Source of the DNA: Hofstenia miamia
Lineage: Eukaryota > Xenacoelomorpha > Acoela
Reading direction: 5' to 3'
Assembly: GCA_004352715.1 (NCBI GenBank)
Contig: SCFE01000089.1
Coordinates: 1,076,825-1,140,824 of the forward strand
DNA: 64,000 bases
Below the pieces are notes generated by a model. It did not search any database and was not told the origin of the DNA. It saw only the letters and a program-made list of their open reading frames with translations. A program made the position numbers and the translations under genes. Below are positions 12,966-25,287 of this stretch, piece by piece. Each line of letters starts with the position of its first letter. Position 1 is the first letter of the stretch.

Positions 12966-14838
12966 GTAAAAAAAGTATTTCTAAAAATGTATTTCTCCAC
13001 TTGCACATTTTTTGTCATTAAAACTGTAAAATCTAAATATGATAAAAAAGCCCCATCATCAACTATTTTAATCACCATATTGGGTCGAGGGTTTTTACTG
13101 ATCTCTTCGACCTATGAAATTCACTTCTTGGAATTAAACGATATTTTGATATATGATCACTTACTTTGTGAAGGTCTTTCATATACTCAATGTTGACACA
13201 TTGACATCAAAATAATGAAGATTTTTAGTACTATAAAAACATTACAGCAATTGTCTTCTGTACATAGAATCTTCTATTTCTACGTATAGATTTTCCAACT
13301 TTGATAGCTATTTTCCAATTTATATCGTTAAGTGTTCTAGGATTTAGATATTTTGTAATTAGCAAAACTACCTCCATCGGCAAATTTATACTCCTATCAG
13401 CTGTATATAATGAATAAACGCCGTTTTTACATAAATAAGAATCTCAGGACAGTTTTCAACTGCAATACAACGACATTTTGCTTAACATTAAGCAAAGTGA
13501 ATAAAAATAATTAAATAGAGATTATTAATAATGTTTTAAGCCTAATAGCAATTGTAATTATACGATTTCGAATATAAAGATGAAATTTCGTCTGTCAAAC
13601 TTAATTATGTATTTGACAAAAATTGGATATTGATTAATGCCATAAGAATCTTATTTTTAGCATATATGCCTTTTCTCTGCCGAAATACTTAGACGAGCAA
13701 GCGATTTAAACTTAAGGATTCTAAATCAGTATTAGAGGTCTTAATATATAATGTCTCAAAAATTCATACAATGTTAGTGTGTTATATGGCTAATTCCAAA
13801 TCTAGAAGATAGCTTTCTCACATAAAGTATACGTTCATCAACTTACTTAGTATTTTTAATAGAAAAACATTAAAAACTTTAAAAAATTATGTCTTCTTGT
13901 ATCTTGTTCCTCAGACATTATACAAAAAATCGTCCTAGCATCTGGAATAAAAAATGTTAATTGAAAAATCTTTATACCAGAAATCAGTATAGTTGTAGAC
14001 TAATTTTTACCAAAACAAGCATACCAAACATGCGGTGTTTAACCGTTCAAAGACAATTTCCAATGCGAGCTTCCACAAAAAGCGATTAAATTTACAATAC
14101 ATTCTTTCTGCACTTTACTCGTTATTTTTATTTATTGCTTGTACCCATGCCCGTGAAAACGGGTACCCGCACAGTTCAAGGTATCCCAGAATTTCATCAA
14201 TGAAAAAAATATTAATTAAAGACATGAATCATGATTGGAAAAGCACAAATGTTGGATATTTTACAACTTAATTATTTCTAATGTTTGAAATTGTTGTTTG
14301 CCATTTGCTTCAATTAATTGAACAAATATTACTACAAAAATAATGTTTGATCTCATATATTTAAAATTCGTGAAGAGCTATGACAAAGCCTACCTGGACA
14401 GAATTGGAGTGGGTACCCATCATTACAGATTCAAATTCAATCCCTTTTGAATACAAGAATTCTAAGGTAGATTGCCTTGTACAAAATATGGATACAATTC
14501 ATTACCCCTCTAATGCCGTGCTTTGAAAATTTGCGTATTCAGTAAAATCCATGTGTAATTTATGTATTGAAATTATTCTGAGCAAGAAACTTAACGCCTT
14601 ACTTACTCCTTTGGCATACTAAGCGCACATCAATTCTGATATATTCAAATTTTGACAGTGAAGTAAACTTTTTGGCAGTTACAAATAAGCATATTTTGTT
14701 TTTCTAAGAATTCAAAAATCGACATTTTGGAAATATTTGACGATATTCAAATAAGAATGAAATATTTAAAACATATTTACATGCTTAGAATAAGTAAAAT
14801 TAGTGATATAATTTTGAATCCTTTTGGTCTGTTGCTAG

Positions 14839-14904
14839 ATGCTAAATTCATTCAATAAAGTAAAGTTTCAAGCTTGCAAATCCGGGCAGGGAGCATATCA
14901 TAAT
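14839..14904 (+). CDS. Candidate 66 nt internal exon, unrecognised
   Basis: The acceptor TGGTCTGTTGCTAG and a perfect donor GTAAGT bound 22 codons: MLNSFNKVKFQACKSGQGAY then HN. Both ends are phase 0 and the other frames contain stops. Joining to the exon ending at 12944 or 12965 would keep the frame. Function unknown. Confidence 0.4.
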
Positions 14905-15399
14905 GTAAGTTTTCATATAATCAAAAAAGTGATCTTATTTATTGTATATCAAATCAATATTCATTGTTTATCATTTCTTAATGAATTCTATTATAGATTA
15001 GCTGATATATGCAAAGATATACCAAAATAAATGTAGGGACCATACAATTATCTCGCATGTAGTTGATAATATGAATCAATCCTTGTAGTATATATTTAAA
15101 AATCTTCCTACCCATTTAAATTGATTTAAAATGTTTTGATAAAATCTTCTTCAGTTGTTTAAGAATTTTCAAGTAATTTTACGAACATATTCAACTTGCA
15201 ACTTTTAATAACTCTACTGCCCGGAGCTGCAAATATGCAACCAAACCGGAAAACTATTGAAGTATTTACATGCTCAAATCAATAACTGAATATCATTTCT
15301 ATGACCGCTTGATCTGCGAAAAACAAAAAATTACTTTTTTAATGTGGTTTCTGTGCTTGGGCACTACAGGGTTAATATACAGCAACATTTTATCACAAA

Positions 15400-16100
15400 A
15401 TAGCATTGAATTTTATCATAATTACTACTCAATATTATTCAATATGCTGATGATTCCTGTATATTTTGTGTTGTTACAAATCTGATAATAAGACAATATG
15501 TCCAGTTGAGTTGAGCTGTCAATAATTTTGTTTACTTAGCCCTCATAGTGCTGAAAAAATCATACAAAAAATTTCTGCTAGCAAAAAATACCAAAATTCT
15601 CGAAATTTCATCTTTTAAATATTTTGGGGTTACATTTGACTCAAATTTGCTATTTAATGAACAGTTAAATCACTACAAACGAAAATTAATATTTATATAA
15701 AACTATAAACCATGTTTTAAGCCAACTACCAGAAAATGCAATTATACAACTTCTCTATTCATTAGTAATTAGCAATTTAAATTATAGTAATATAATATTT
15801 TCAAACATAGGCGAAGAATTAACTAAGAAACTTAAATCAATATAAATGGGTCATTAATATGTGTAAAAGAATTACTAGTGCTTTGAAAAAGTGCATTTAT
15901 AAATCAATCCCATGTCCTGAACACGGCCACTAAATTTTTTTGAAATTGCTAAATTACTTCCACCTTATAATTACATAAAGATTCCAGAATTCTCAAATTT
16001 CAACGAAATAACAAAAAGGTTTACTATAATCACGTATAAATCTAAAATTGAAAACATTCTTTATAAACAATTCAATAAGACAATAAAATAAGTTCACTCA
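15400..16100 (+). pseudogene. LINE C-terminal fragment (same family as 30-32 kb)
   Basis: Broken frames show QYADDSCIF near 15440-15470, then FKYFGVTFDSNLLFNEQLN near 15617-15672. After that come FISN and pieces resembling LPPYNYIK near 15955-15980, before KRFTI. This is the order palm YADD, thumb KYLGV-ID and C-terminal domain seen in the other copies here. Multiple stops show it is dead. The 3' end is not clear. Confidence 0.6.
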
Positions 16101-16640
16101 AGAGATCACGTGTATTAAAAACTTAAGTAATGAATTCTAAAACAAAAGTTCATCTGTGGAAAATCTTGCGTAGGTTAGGAATTTTATAATGTTGATAATA
16201 CTACAACAAGACAATAATATCCTTTTTCTGAAAAGAAAATGTTCTTGTACATATGTACATATCGCATGTATATTTTTTGTTTTGTACATTTATCGACGCT
16301 ATTTAGAGATTTATCAGTACTCCAAATTGTAAGTAAAATCTCTAAATATAGAAAAGAGCTAAGGATCCATGTTATTATTGAAAGGTCGTTCCTATACAAG
16401 GCTTAAATTTCTTAAATTTAAAAATTATTGAAAGGAGGAGGACTCCAACCCTGTTGCTTAGCCCTTGAATATAGAATGCCTTATTTTATCGTATCTTGTC
16501 TTATTTTCTAACTCCAAACTGTATTATTTATAACAAGATTAAAATCAAAGATTGCAAAAAACTCCGCTAAGTAAAATGTTTCATTACAGCTGTTATAGCA
16601 TTTTGTTTAAATGTGATACTGAGTAGTATAATAATAGTTC

Positions 16641-16836
16641 CGTTTCGTTACACTTTTTTCTTGTTGGTTGAGAGGTGGGTTCCATTTCGTTACACTTTTT
16701 TCTGATTGGTGGAGAGGTGGGTTCTTCGACCTGAGACGCCGTGGATATTGCCGGGGGTGTTTTACTGACGTCATGCATGTACTTTTTCTAGTTTTTGTGT
16801 TATTTATATGATCTAATTTCCCACATTACCTTACAA
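16641..16836 (+). repeat. Terminus related to the large inverted-repeat element, cut by a gap
   Basis: Two tandem units of about 43 bp carry CTTTTTTCTTGTTGGTTGAG and CTTTTTTCTGATTGGTGGAG followed by AGGTGGGTTC, then CGTGGATATT. The same order (CTTTTTTCTGATTGGTTGAG twice, then CTCGTGGATATT) starts the element at 33181. The part before each unit differs (CGTTACA here, GGAGATCTC there), so this is a related, not identical, family member. The rest lies in the 1000 N gap. Confidence 0.6.
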
Positions 16837-17836
16837 NNNNNNNNNNNNNNNNNNNNNNNNNNNNNNNNNNNNNNNNNNNNNNNNNNNNNNNNNNNNNNNN
16901 NNNNNNNNNNNNNNNNNNNNNNNNNNNNNNNNNNNNNNNNNNNNNNNNNNNNNNNNNNNNNNNNNNNNNNNNNNNNNNNNNNNNNNNNNNNNNNNNNNNN
17001 NNNNNNNNNNNNNNNNNNNNNNNNNNNNNNNNNNNNNNNNNNNNNNNNNNNNNNNNNNNNNNNNNNNNNNNNNNNNNNNNNNNNNNNNNNNNNNNNNNNN
17101 NNNNNNNNNNNNNNNNNNNNNNNNNNNNNNNNNNNNNNNNNNNNNNNNNNNNNNNNNNNNNNNNNNNNNNNNNNNNNNNNNNNNNNNNNNNNNNNNNNNN
17201 NNNNNNNNNNNNNNNNNNNNNNNNNNNNNNNNNNNNNNNNNNNNNNNNNNNNNNNNNNNNNNNNNNNNNNNNNNNNNNNNNNNNNNNNNNNNNNNNNNNN
17301 NNNNNNNNNNNNNNNNNNNNNNNNNNNNNNNNNNNNNNNNNNNNNNNNNNNNNNNNNNNNNNNNNNNNNNNNNNNNNNNNNNNNNNNNNNNNNNNNNNNN
17401 NNNNNNNNNNNNNNNNNNNNNNNNNNNNNNNNNNNNNNNNNNNNNNNNNNNNNNNNNNNNNNNNNNNNNNNNNNNNNNNNNNNNNNNNNNNNNNNNNNNN
17501 NNNNNNNNNNNNNNNNNNNNNNNNNNNNNNNNNNNNNNNNNNNNNNNNNNNNNNNNNNNNNNNNNNNNNNNNNNNNNNNNNNNNNNNNNNNNNNNNNNNN
17601 NNNNNNNNNNNNNNNNNNNNNNNNNNNNNNNNNNNNNNNNNNNNNNNNNNNNNNNNNNNNNNNNNNNNNNNNNNNNNNNNNNNNNNNNNNNNNNNNNNNN
17701 NNNNNNNNNNNNNNNNNNNNNNNNNNNNNNNNNNNNNNNNNNNNNNNNNNNNNNNNNNNNNNNNNNNNNNNNNNNNNNNNNNNNNNNNNNNNNNNNNNNN
17801 NNNNNNNNNNNNNNNNNNNNNNNNNNNNNNNNNNNN
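16837..17836. other. Assembly gap, 1000 N
   Basis: Exactly 1000 N, a conventional scaffold gap of unknown size. Long ORFs across it on both strands are artefacts. Confidence 0.98.
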
Positions 17837-18382
17837 TCTAACAAAATTTTTTACTAAGAATCGTAAATATCATTTTTATTTGCATATAAAATAAACATAT
17901 AAATTAACAATTAAGTATTTTCACGCTCTTTCTTAACCCTTTGACGCATATGTCTAAGGAGACCCGACTTCGTTTTTGGCTCCACTGGGAGGGACACTAT
18001 CAATCCAAATTCTTACTGCATAGTGATGTGATAGATTTGAACAGTAGCCAGCCTATATAAGTAGATTGCTAATAGTAAGTTCAACAACAGAGTGATCAAA
18101 AGATATATCGCATTCAACCTATTTCACATATGCTGATAAAAGTAATATATAGTTTTGGTCTACAAAGAGCCTATATGCGATAAGCTTATCTTTGAGAAAA
18201 AAATTTTTGATTTGTATTGTTCAATTATATTAATATTAATTAATCTTTAACCACTTCTCTGCAATCACCATTCTAAGTCTATTATTAGTGTACCTTGTAA
18301 CTCATTGAGTGTTAGTGCCTCTTCTATTTCTCCCACATGAATTTTCTTAGCAGGTATAGCCATCACAGAAAAAAAGATATTT

Positions 18383-19622
18383 GCAAGTGTTCCAAATGTG
18401 GAAGTAATTTCAATTCAAATAACCATATACTCTTCGTTTTTAATGGGTGAATACAATTTGAGCAGACAGCGTCTTATGACTTTCCTTTTAGGGGCATATA
18501 CGTTGTCGCGTATATGAAGAAGACTAATTAATTAATTTTGTCATCATTTAAGCTATTTAATTCAAATATGACGATGAACTAACAAAAGAAATGAAACATA
18601 AATTAATGTACATATGCATTTTGACAAGAGCAACACAATAAATCTTAACTAGTTTTGATAAATTTATGATGGCAAATGTCAGATTTGCAAATTTAACGAC
18701 AAGTAGTAAACATCTACAAATTTAGAGTAGAGGAATATTTCTTTATTTATACTAAATTAGCATTCCGAAATTTCGAATTCATAGGAACTTCTGAAATGGT
18801 GATTTTATTTTTTAATATTATTGAATAAAACATCTTGTTTGTGTAATATAATAACTGGGAAATATAATATCGTTTGTGATAAGCTAAATCTGTGAAATCT
18901 ATTTAAACCTTTTGAAGATCAATACGTTTTAATGTACCCAAATGTTATTAACTGATACTGATACGATTAAATGTGACATTTTTATTAAATGGAGGTGGAA
19001 TACATTTGCTATAACATTTCAATGAATTTAAAGCATTTTCTATCAAAGGATTTTGTCAAATTGCGACAAAAATATTTACAGACCGGGAGGATTTTAGCAT
19101 TTAAATGCCGACATAATTTTAAAATGCTTCAAGGAAATGAATTTTTTGAATCTATCACTACTACTTTCGGGAATTCGTTGTAAATATATAATGGAAGATA
19201 CACTAACATATCTTGAGGCGTCTTTTTTAGGAAAGTATTCTTGCATGGACTTATATTTGATGTTTTGAAACGACTATGAAAATTTCAGTGTTAGTGGAAC
19301 TTTCAGGTAACTTTTTGACGAATTATTTATTTTTCATATTATGATGTAAGCGTTTATCAAAGTGACCCCCAATAACCAATATTCTATATCAATATTGTGA
19401 CATCGGTATGAAATCAGCAAACAATTCCCTATCGTCTGTGGGTTCGTGTCGATGCGTGGATTTACCGAGGCTACTGTTTTGTAACTAAATCCTCCTGCTA
19501 ATGTACCCTTCCTAGTAAAAGTAAATAGGAGATCGTGAACGGGGAAGAGTGGCCACACTCGGCCGACCCGAAACAGATAATCTGGTGAAATAGTCGTATA
19601 AGACTTGAGCCCTTTAAAAGAG
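18383..19622. repeat. 1.2 kb duplicated segment, copy B (ends at a gap)
   Basis: Near-identical direct copy of 791-2021, running to TTTAAAAGAG at 19622, where a 1000 N gap begins. The high identity means either a recent segmental duplication, a young repeat, or an unresolved haplotype or assembly copy. Because the copy is cut by a gap, its real right end is unknown. Confidence 0.85.
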
Positions 19623-20622
19623 NNNNNNNNNNNNNNNNNNNNNNNNNNNNNNNNNNNNNNNNNNNNNNNNNNNNNNNNNNNNNNNNNNNNNNNNNNNNNN
19701 NNNNNNNNNNNNNNNNNNNNNNNNNNNNNNNNNNNNNNNNNNNNNNNNNNNNNNNNNNNNNNNNNNNNNNNNNNNNNNNNNNNNNNNNNNNNNNNNNNNN
19801 NNNNNNNNNNNNNNNNNNNNNNNNNNNNNNNNNNNNNNNNNNNNNNNNNNNNNNNNNNNNNNNNNNNNNNNNNNNNNNNNNNNNNNNNNNNNNNNNNNNN
19901 NNNNNNNNNNNNNNNNNNNNNNNNNNNNNNNNNNNNNNNNNNNNNNNNNNNNNNNNNNNNNNNNNNNNNNNNNNNNNNNNNNNNNNNNNNNNNNNNNNNN
20001 NNNNNNNNNNNNNNNNNNNNNNNNNNNNNNNNNNNNNNNNNNNNNNNNNNNNNNNNNNNNNNNNNNNNNNNNNNNNNNNNNNNNNNNNNNNNNNNNNNNN
20101 NNNNNNNNNNNNNNNNNNNNNNNNNNNNNNNNNNNNNNNNNNNNNNNNNNNNNNNNNNNNNNNNNNNNNNNNNNNNNNNNNNNNNNNNNNNNNNNNNNNN
20201 NNNNNNNNNNNNNNNNNNNNNNNNNNNNNNNNNNNNNNNNNNNNNNNNNNNNNNNNNNNNNNNNNNNNNNNNNNNNNNNNNNNNNNNNNNNNNNNNNNNN
20301 NNNNNNNNNNNNNNNNNNNNNNNNNNNNNNNNNNNNNNNNNNNNNNNNNNNNNNNNNNNNNNNNNNNNNNNNNNNNNNNNNNNNNNNNNNNNNNNNNNNN
20401 NNNNNNNNNNNNNNNNNNNNNNNNNNNNNNNNNNNNNNNNNNNNNNNNNNNNNNNNNNNNNNNNNNNNNNNNNNNNNNNNNNNNNNNNNNNNNNNNNNNN
20501 NNNNNNNNNNNNNNNNNNNNNNNNNNNNNNNNNNNNNNNNNNNNNNNNNNNNNNNNNNNNNNNNNNNNNNNNNNNNNNNNNNNNNNNNNNNNNNNNNNNN
20601 NNNNNNNNNNNNNNNNNNNNNN
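19623..20622. other. Assembly gap, 1000 N
   Basis: Exactly 1000 N at the end of repeat copy B. Long open frames across it are artefacts. Confidence 0.98.
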
Positions 20623-21010
20623 TTTCGATTCAAAATCTTTTTCAGAACAAATTTGGAAGGAAAATTAATTACAATTAACTACACTTAAAATTTATTAAAA
20701 TTGCATGCATTAGAAAATGTTCATGTTAAAACAACTTTTCTGTTTATTCATCAATATTGATCTTATTTCACTCTTTATACATGCATANATTCACTTATTT
20801 TTGGTAAATATGCATGGTGAAAACAGTATTACATGTTTACATTGGTTCATATATTAAATGTCTTTATTAGTTTGTATGTGAAATGAGATGTGTGGCACTT
20901 GGGAGCAATTTGCGCCACATTCTTAATATGGAGCTCTCACTGAGTATTTGTGCAAATGTAGTGTGGCTAAGGAGTGAAAGTTACTCATATCAACAAATTG
21001 TTGATGTGAG

Positions 21011-21146
21011 ACTTGGAAGTGCACAACATGCATGTGCCGGAAAACCATCTACTTAATGTAAAGTTTGTGGTTGGTAGTACAACAGAAAAAGCAAAATTTG
21101 AGGGTCCACTAGATGATGAATTAAATTCTTTGAAAAATATCCTATG
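21011..21146 (+). CDS. Candidate internal exon, unrecognised
   Basis: Between a GTGAG acceptor-like site and a GTAAGG donor one frame is open for 44 codons. It includes MHVPENHLLNVKFVVGSTTE then KAKFEGPLDDELNSLKNIL. Entry is phase 1 and exit phase 2. An in-frame ATG at 21028 could make this a first coding exon instead. The following candidate (21371-21514) is on the same strand. No family recognised. Confidence 0.45.
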
Positions 21147-21370
21147 GTAAGGTTTCAACCAATAAATTTTCTAGACATTTTGCCTGACATTAAAATCTTA
21201 AAGAATCTGAGTTAAGATCAATTCTTAAAAGCAATTCAAATAGGAAATATTGGAAACAACTTCAAGATAAAGAGAATTTGTCAATTAAATATATATGTAT
21301 ATATATTTCTCAGATCAAGAAATAGTTAGGATCTGCACAAAATAATGAGATCTCCCTTGAAAGACTCTGA

Positions 21371-21514
21371 ATTTTTCTGCCATTCACAAAAGGTGGAAAG
21401 AAACATCCGTCTAGTATAGACGAATACCATCGAATATTGGATTTGATAGGAGAGATGAATATGTTAGGCCTCGAAAAATGTGTAGACCAAACAATCGGAT
21501 TTTATGTATCTTAG
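21371..21514 (+). CDS. Candidate exon, unrecognised, ends at TAG
   Basis: The open frame after a TGA at 21368 contains KGGKKHPSSIDEYHRILDLI then GEMNMLGLEKCVDQTI, stopping at 21512-21514. The composition is strongly protein-like. The exact acceptor is unclear (candidates end at CACAAAAG near 21392) and no good donor precedes the stop, so it may be a terminal exon or a transposon relic. Confidence 0.4.
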   Translation: MFLPFTKGGKKHPSSIDEYHRILDLIGEMNMLGLEKCVDQTIGFYVS

Positions 21515-24024
21515 GGAGAATAGTGCTTAATATTAACATAACTAAATATTCTAAAAAATTATATTTATTATCAATAACATAAAATTATACGCTTAGTTAT
21601 TTTTTCGAGGGGGGATTTTGCAAAGATTGAAATTCCACACTTATAAATGAGAATCAACAACACTATTTACAATTAAATAAATTCACCATAAACGTTTTTC
21701 AGATTTTTTATAATTTTCAATCTATTTTAAAATTCATATAGTGATTTTGAAATTCTTTTTTAATTAGATGTTGATGTTAGGTGACCTGAAAAATGTTCAT
21801 GGATTCTTTTAGGTTACAAAATGAATCACAAAATTGTTTATATGTTGATCTATTTTCTCGACATTGTGGCCAAATTCACATGTTAATTTTATTAAAAATT
21901 TGATAAATACATGCGTATACCTGATTTAAAAACTAAATAATTTGCAAATGTTCTACGCTATCGAAATAATTTGATAAGTAAAAAATACATTTAGGCTTTT
22001 GTATTGAATATAATGTCCTTGGTGGGGATCGTGCCTTAACAGCTTTTCGTCCAAGATAATCATAATTCGATGATTTTATGTTAGAATTAGCAGTAGCTAT
22101 TGTGTCAAAAACAGTAATTGAAGTGCTATCGACAAAATTCCTTCCTTTATAATGACGTTATAAACTAGTATTATTATTTCATACAAAATGTAAATATTTA
22201 CCTACCATTCTGTTAAATTAATTGTAGCTTTTTCCAAACATAAATATTCACTTATAAATACAAATTAAGCTCCAAACTAAGCAAAGCTCATGAAATTGTA
22301 ACAAAAGTAAAATACTAAATATAAAAAATAAGAATTTCTCCACGTACTATTTTTTTGAATATAAGAAGTTTTTTTATCGTCAAGCAGGGTCTCTTTCAAA
22401 ATCCTTTTGAATTCATTATGTTTAGTCAGTTTACGAACTTTTATAAATTACATTTTCAAGTAGTTCAGTAGTTGAATTAGTATGCATTGTAAGATATACA
22501 ATTATTTAAAAATTAAATTCCGTAGAATATGTTATTTATACATTTGTACAAATTTGCCTCTTTTGACTAATAAATAGGTGCTACTCTAGAAAATGTCGAT
22601 GATGCTTTTCTTGTCTCTTGTCTTTTAAAACTAAACGTTGTTCTTATGGACCAGTTAAAAATTCAATTTATTCTTTCTTTGTTGTAGATTTTAATGCTGT
22701 TCTATTAAATGCAAATATATTTGCAGTGACTCATTACGAATGCATCAATTACTGCTTTGGTTTTGACAATGCTTTTTAGTTATTGTAGATAAAAATTCCT
22801 ATCGGAATTCTTCTGATCTTAATTTCAATGAAAGAGGTAAAAGTGAAGGAACGATTTACATTAAGGCTTAAATATGTAAATGTTTCTGAAAGGAAAATTG
22901 GCTAACTTTCATTTGATACTTTAATTATTTTTTAATTTTGATATCATATTAAGAATTTTCAAATTTTTGTTTAGTGCTTGATAAAAAGCAAATTGTCAAC
23001 AATATTAATTTAATTTTAAGGGAAGGGGGGGTAAATATAGTAACATTTTTTAAATAAAAATAGTTGCTTATTCTTTCTTTCAGATGTATTCAGAATGTAT
23101 TGACAATTTTAAGTTGTTAGTAATCAGTATTAGTAAATCCTTCATATTATTTCTAAGCGACATAAATGAATGATTCACTAAAAATATTAATCTGTAGCCA
23201 TACAACATCATTTAACATTTTTAATGAACTAAAAGTAAGTAAGAATTTCTCCTATTTTCTCACCTTCGACAATTTATATTTGGCACTAACTCTCTGGAAG
23301 ACAAGAAATATACTAAATCACATGTTATATAAGGGATTTTGTTTCAAGAAAAGTAAAATTTATGTTCTCACTAAAATATTTAGCATTATTTTTTAAACCA
23401 ACTTTTTCCATGCAAATATATAATAAATGCATTGAAATGCAATCATAATTCCATAATTTGCACAAGTGAATATGTATCATCTAGAACAACATTTATCAAA
23501 TTGTGCTGCTTTCCAGAAACCTATAAGATAAATGTCCTATCAACTTACAAGGATATGTTTATCCTTCTAATTTTAATCGTTACTTCCATCATTGCTTAAT
23601 AAAGAAACTGGAGAAATTTAGACACAAATAGCTATTTTAAATAACATTTAAATTGTCTAGTTCTATAACTGAGAATTAGAGAATAGAACGATGAAAACTA
23701 AGGATTTTGTTTTAAAGGGATTTCCGAAATTGACAGCAAGGGAAGCTATGAATAGATTTAAAGAATTTACATTAAACAAACACAAAGGGAATTTATTAAA
23801 TATTTGAAAGAATTATTAATTAATATTTTTGTTTTAAAAGGCATGCAGGATTTTATCTTTTGTAGTACTGATATCAACATTTGTGAAACACACGATGAAA
23901 TTTACATTTTTAAATCAAGACAAGGATAATTAATTCAAAGTTAGAGGCTATGAAAAACATTTTAAGTTTAACCAAAAAAAGGTTCCCAAATTATTGAATT
24001 AAATATTGATTATAAATTAGTTAC
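21515..24024. other. AT-rich stretch, no firm feature
   Basis: Mostly non-coding. A 39-codon frame at about 23692-23808 (MKTKDFVLKGFPKLTAREAM then NRFKEF) and a short frame before GTAAGT near 23235 are coding-like but unsupported. Confidence 0.4.
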
Positions 24025-24387
24025 CTTTGTAATTTTGTACTTCCAAGTGACAATCTTCACAAGGCAGTATGCATGGACCTCAAGATTTTTTGCATTTATT
24101 GGAGGCTCTAACCATTGAATGTTAATATGAGTCCAGTTGAAGAAACAAGAAGTTATATGAGGTTGTAGAGGCATAAATCTACTGCTGAAGTCTAATGAAG
24201 TGCCATTTCTCGTAGTAACTGAATGTGAAAATATTGGCAAGGGAACGTTATTTGTATAAGCGTAATATAGAAAACCCGATCCTGAAAAGAGCAAAACTGC
24301 TGATGCTCCCAAAACCAAAATACAGAGCAAAGAACAAAAAGAATAACATTTGCCTTCGTGAGTTGTGTAGTCGTCTCGGGTTTCTTT
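24025..24387 (-). CDS. Candidate exon with a membrane segment, reading frame ambiguous
   Basis: On the minus strand an acceptor AGTTTAG and a donor GTAACT bound 363 nt. Frame 1 is open throughout (121 codons, phase 0 to 0): KETRDDYTTHEGKCYSFC, a hydrophobic stretch LLCILVLGASAVLLF, then PHITSCFFNWTHINIQWLEP, which is faintly like the first strands of a fibronectin-III fold. Frame 3, which is what the upstream exon at 25010-25287 would enter in phase 2, reads KKPETTTQLTKANVILFVLC and stops at 24192-24194. A second acceptor, CTCTTTTCAG, lies inside. The two frames cannot both be right. Confidence 0.35.
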
Positions 24388-24790
24388 CTAAACTATTTAA
24401 TGAATTTTATCAAATTCAAGGAATTTTTCAAGAGTTATATTTCGCACTAATTAAAGCAAATATGAATTGTATTAATATTTTCTTAGTTTAGTTATTGCAA
24501 ATTGCTAGGAAATGCATCAGTCTACTTAAAAGAATAGTACTAATTCAACTGAATGTGTGAAGTTACTGGTAAAATAGTTTTAAGCAAGTGCAAGGTGTTA
24601 TGTTTTTATTATGTACATTCTGAAACTTTCAAAAAATCATCAGTTAATATTTGAAGAAATTGAAATTTTATTCAATTAGCAGTTGTATGAGCAACTGTCA
24701 GTTCGAATATTAAAGCATCGATGTAAAAAACAAAGGATCTAACTATGATTCCAAGTTCATTGGAAAGTAGAAATGCCTACAGCATATTTT

Positions 24791-24795
<5 letters not shown>

Positions 24796-24830
<35 letters not shown>
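24796..24830. repeat. (TA)n microsatellite
   Basis: A pure TA run of about 35 bp. Similar runs occur at about 29507-29585, 38013-38030 and 55422-55469. They are typical of AT-rich animal genomes. Confidence 0.95.
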
Positions 24831-24835
<5 letters not shown>

Positions 24836-25009
24836 TTACGAATGTGTTCGTAAGTAAAACTGACTGTTTTGTACAGCTAACAAAGGCTTACATATTATTG
24901 CTATTTGACCTTATTAAAATCGTATGTCAACTGCATTCAATACACTTTTTGTTTTATTGTATTTGTTATAAAATCTATAGTACATTTACATAAAAATCTT
25001 TAAAATTAC

Positions 25010-25287
25010 AAGGAATATGTCAGCGATCCGCAATCTTGATAGAATTTCTTTGCTGCAACGAACTTTTTTTGAGACCGCAGAAGAAAGTTTGGTGGGAATT
25101 TTAAAGCACCGCATCGAAGTTCTTTATTTTCGCCAATAGGACCAGCAATAAGATATACAGGGAAACCTATCGAACCGGTGTCCCAGTTGTGCGCTTCGAT
25201 GATAAATATAAAAGTGTTGCCATAGTGTCTCTCTTTGCGGCCACGTTTGTAGTTTAAATAACTATCCTGGACAAAGATGCTTTGTAT
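25010..25287 (-). CDS. Strong candidate internal exon, unrecognised protein
   Basis: The acceptor AAGTTTTCCTAG precedes 25287 on the minus strand and a GTAATT donor follows 25010. One frame is open for 92 codons: IQSIFVQDSYLNYKRGRKER, HYGNTFIFIIEAHNWDTGSI, GFPVYLIAGPIGENKELRCG, ALKFPPNFLLRSQKKFVAAK, KFYQDCGSLTYSL. G+C is visibly higher than the flanks. Two cysteines and a glycine-proline-rich middle suggest a folded beta domain. I do not recognise it. It leaves in phase 2. Without splicing, the frame ends at TAA two codons on, so it might also be terminal. A short exon with a TTTTTTGCAG acceptor at 25921-25952 may precede it. Confidence 0.55.

Noticed and set aside
14344-14450. 35-codon frame with KFVKSYDKAYLDRIGV
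   Set aside because: Coding-like and perhaps a retroelement fragment, but too short and without splice sites.
16795-17844. ORFs of 337-348 codons across the N gap on both strands
   Set aside because: Almost every residue is unknown; they are products of translating N.
19605-20678. ORFs of 339-357 codons across the second 1000 N gap
   Set aside because: Same artefact; only the last few codons are real sequence.
23692-23808. 39-codon frame MKTKDFVLKGFPKL and onward
   Set aside because: Protein-like but without acceptor, donor or homologue that I can name.
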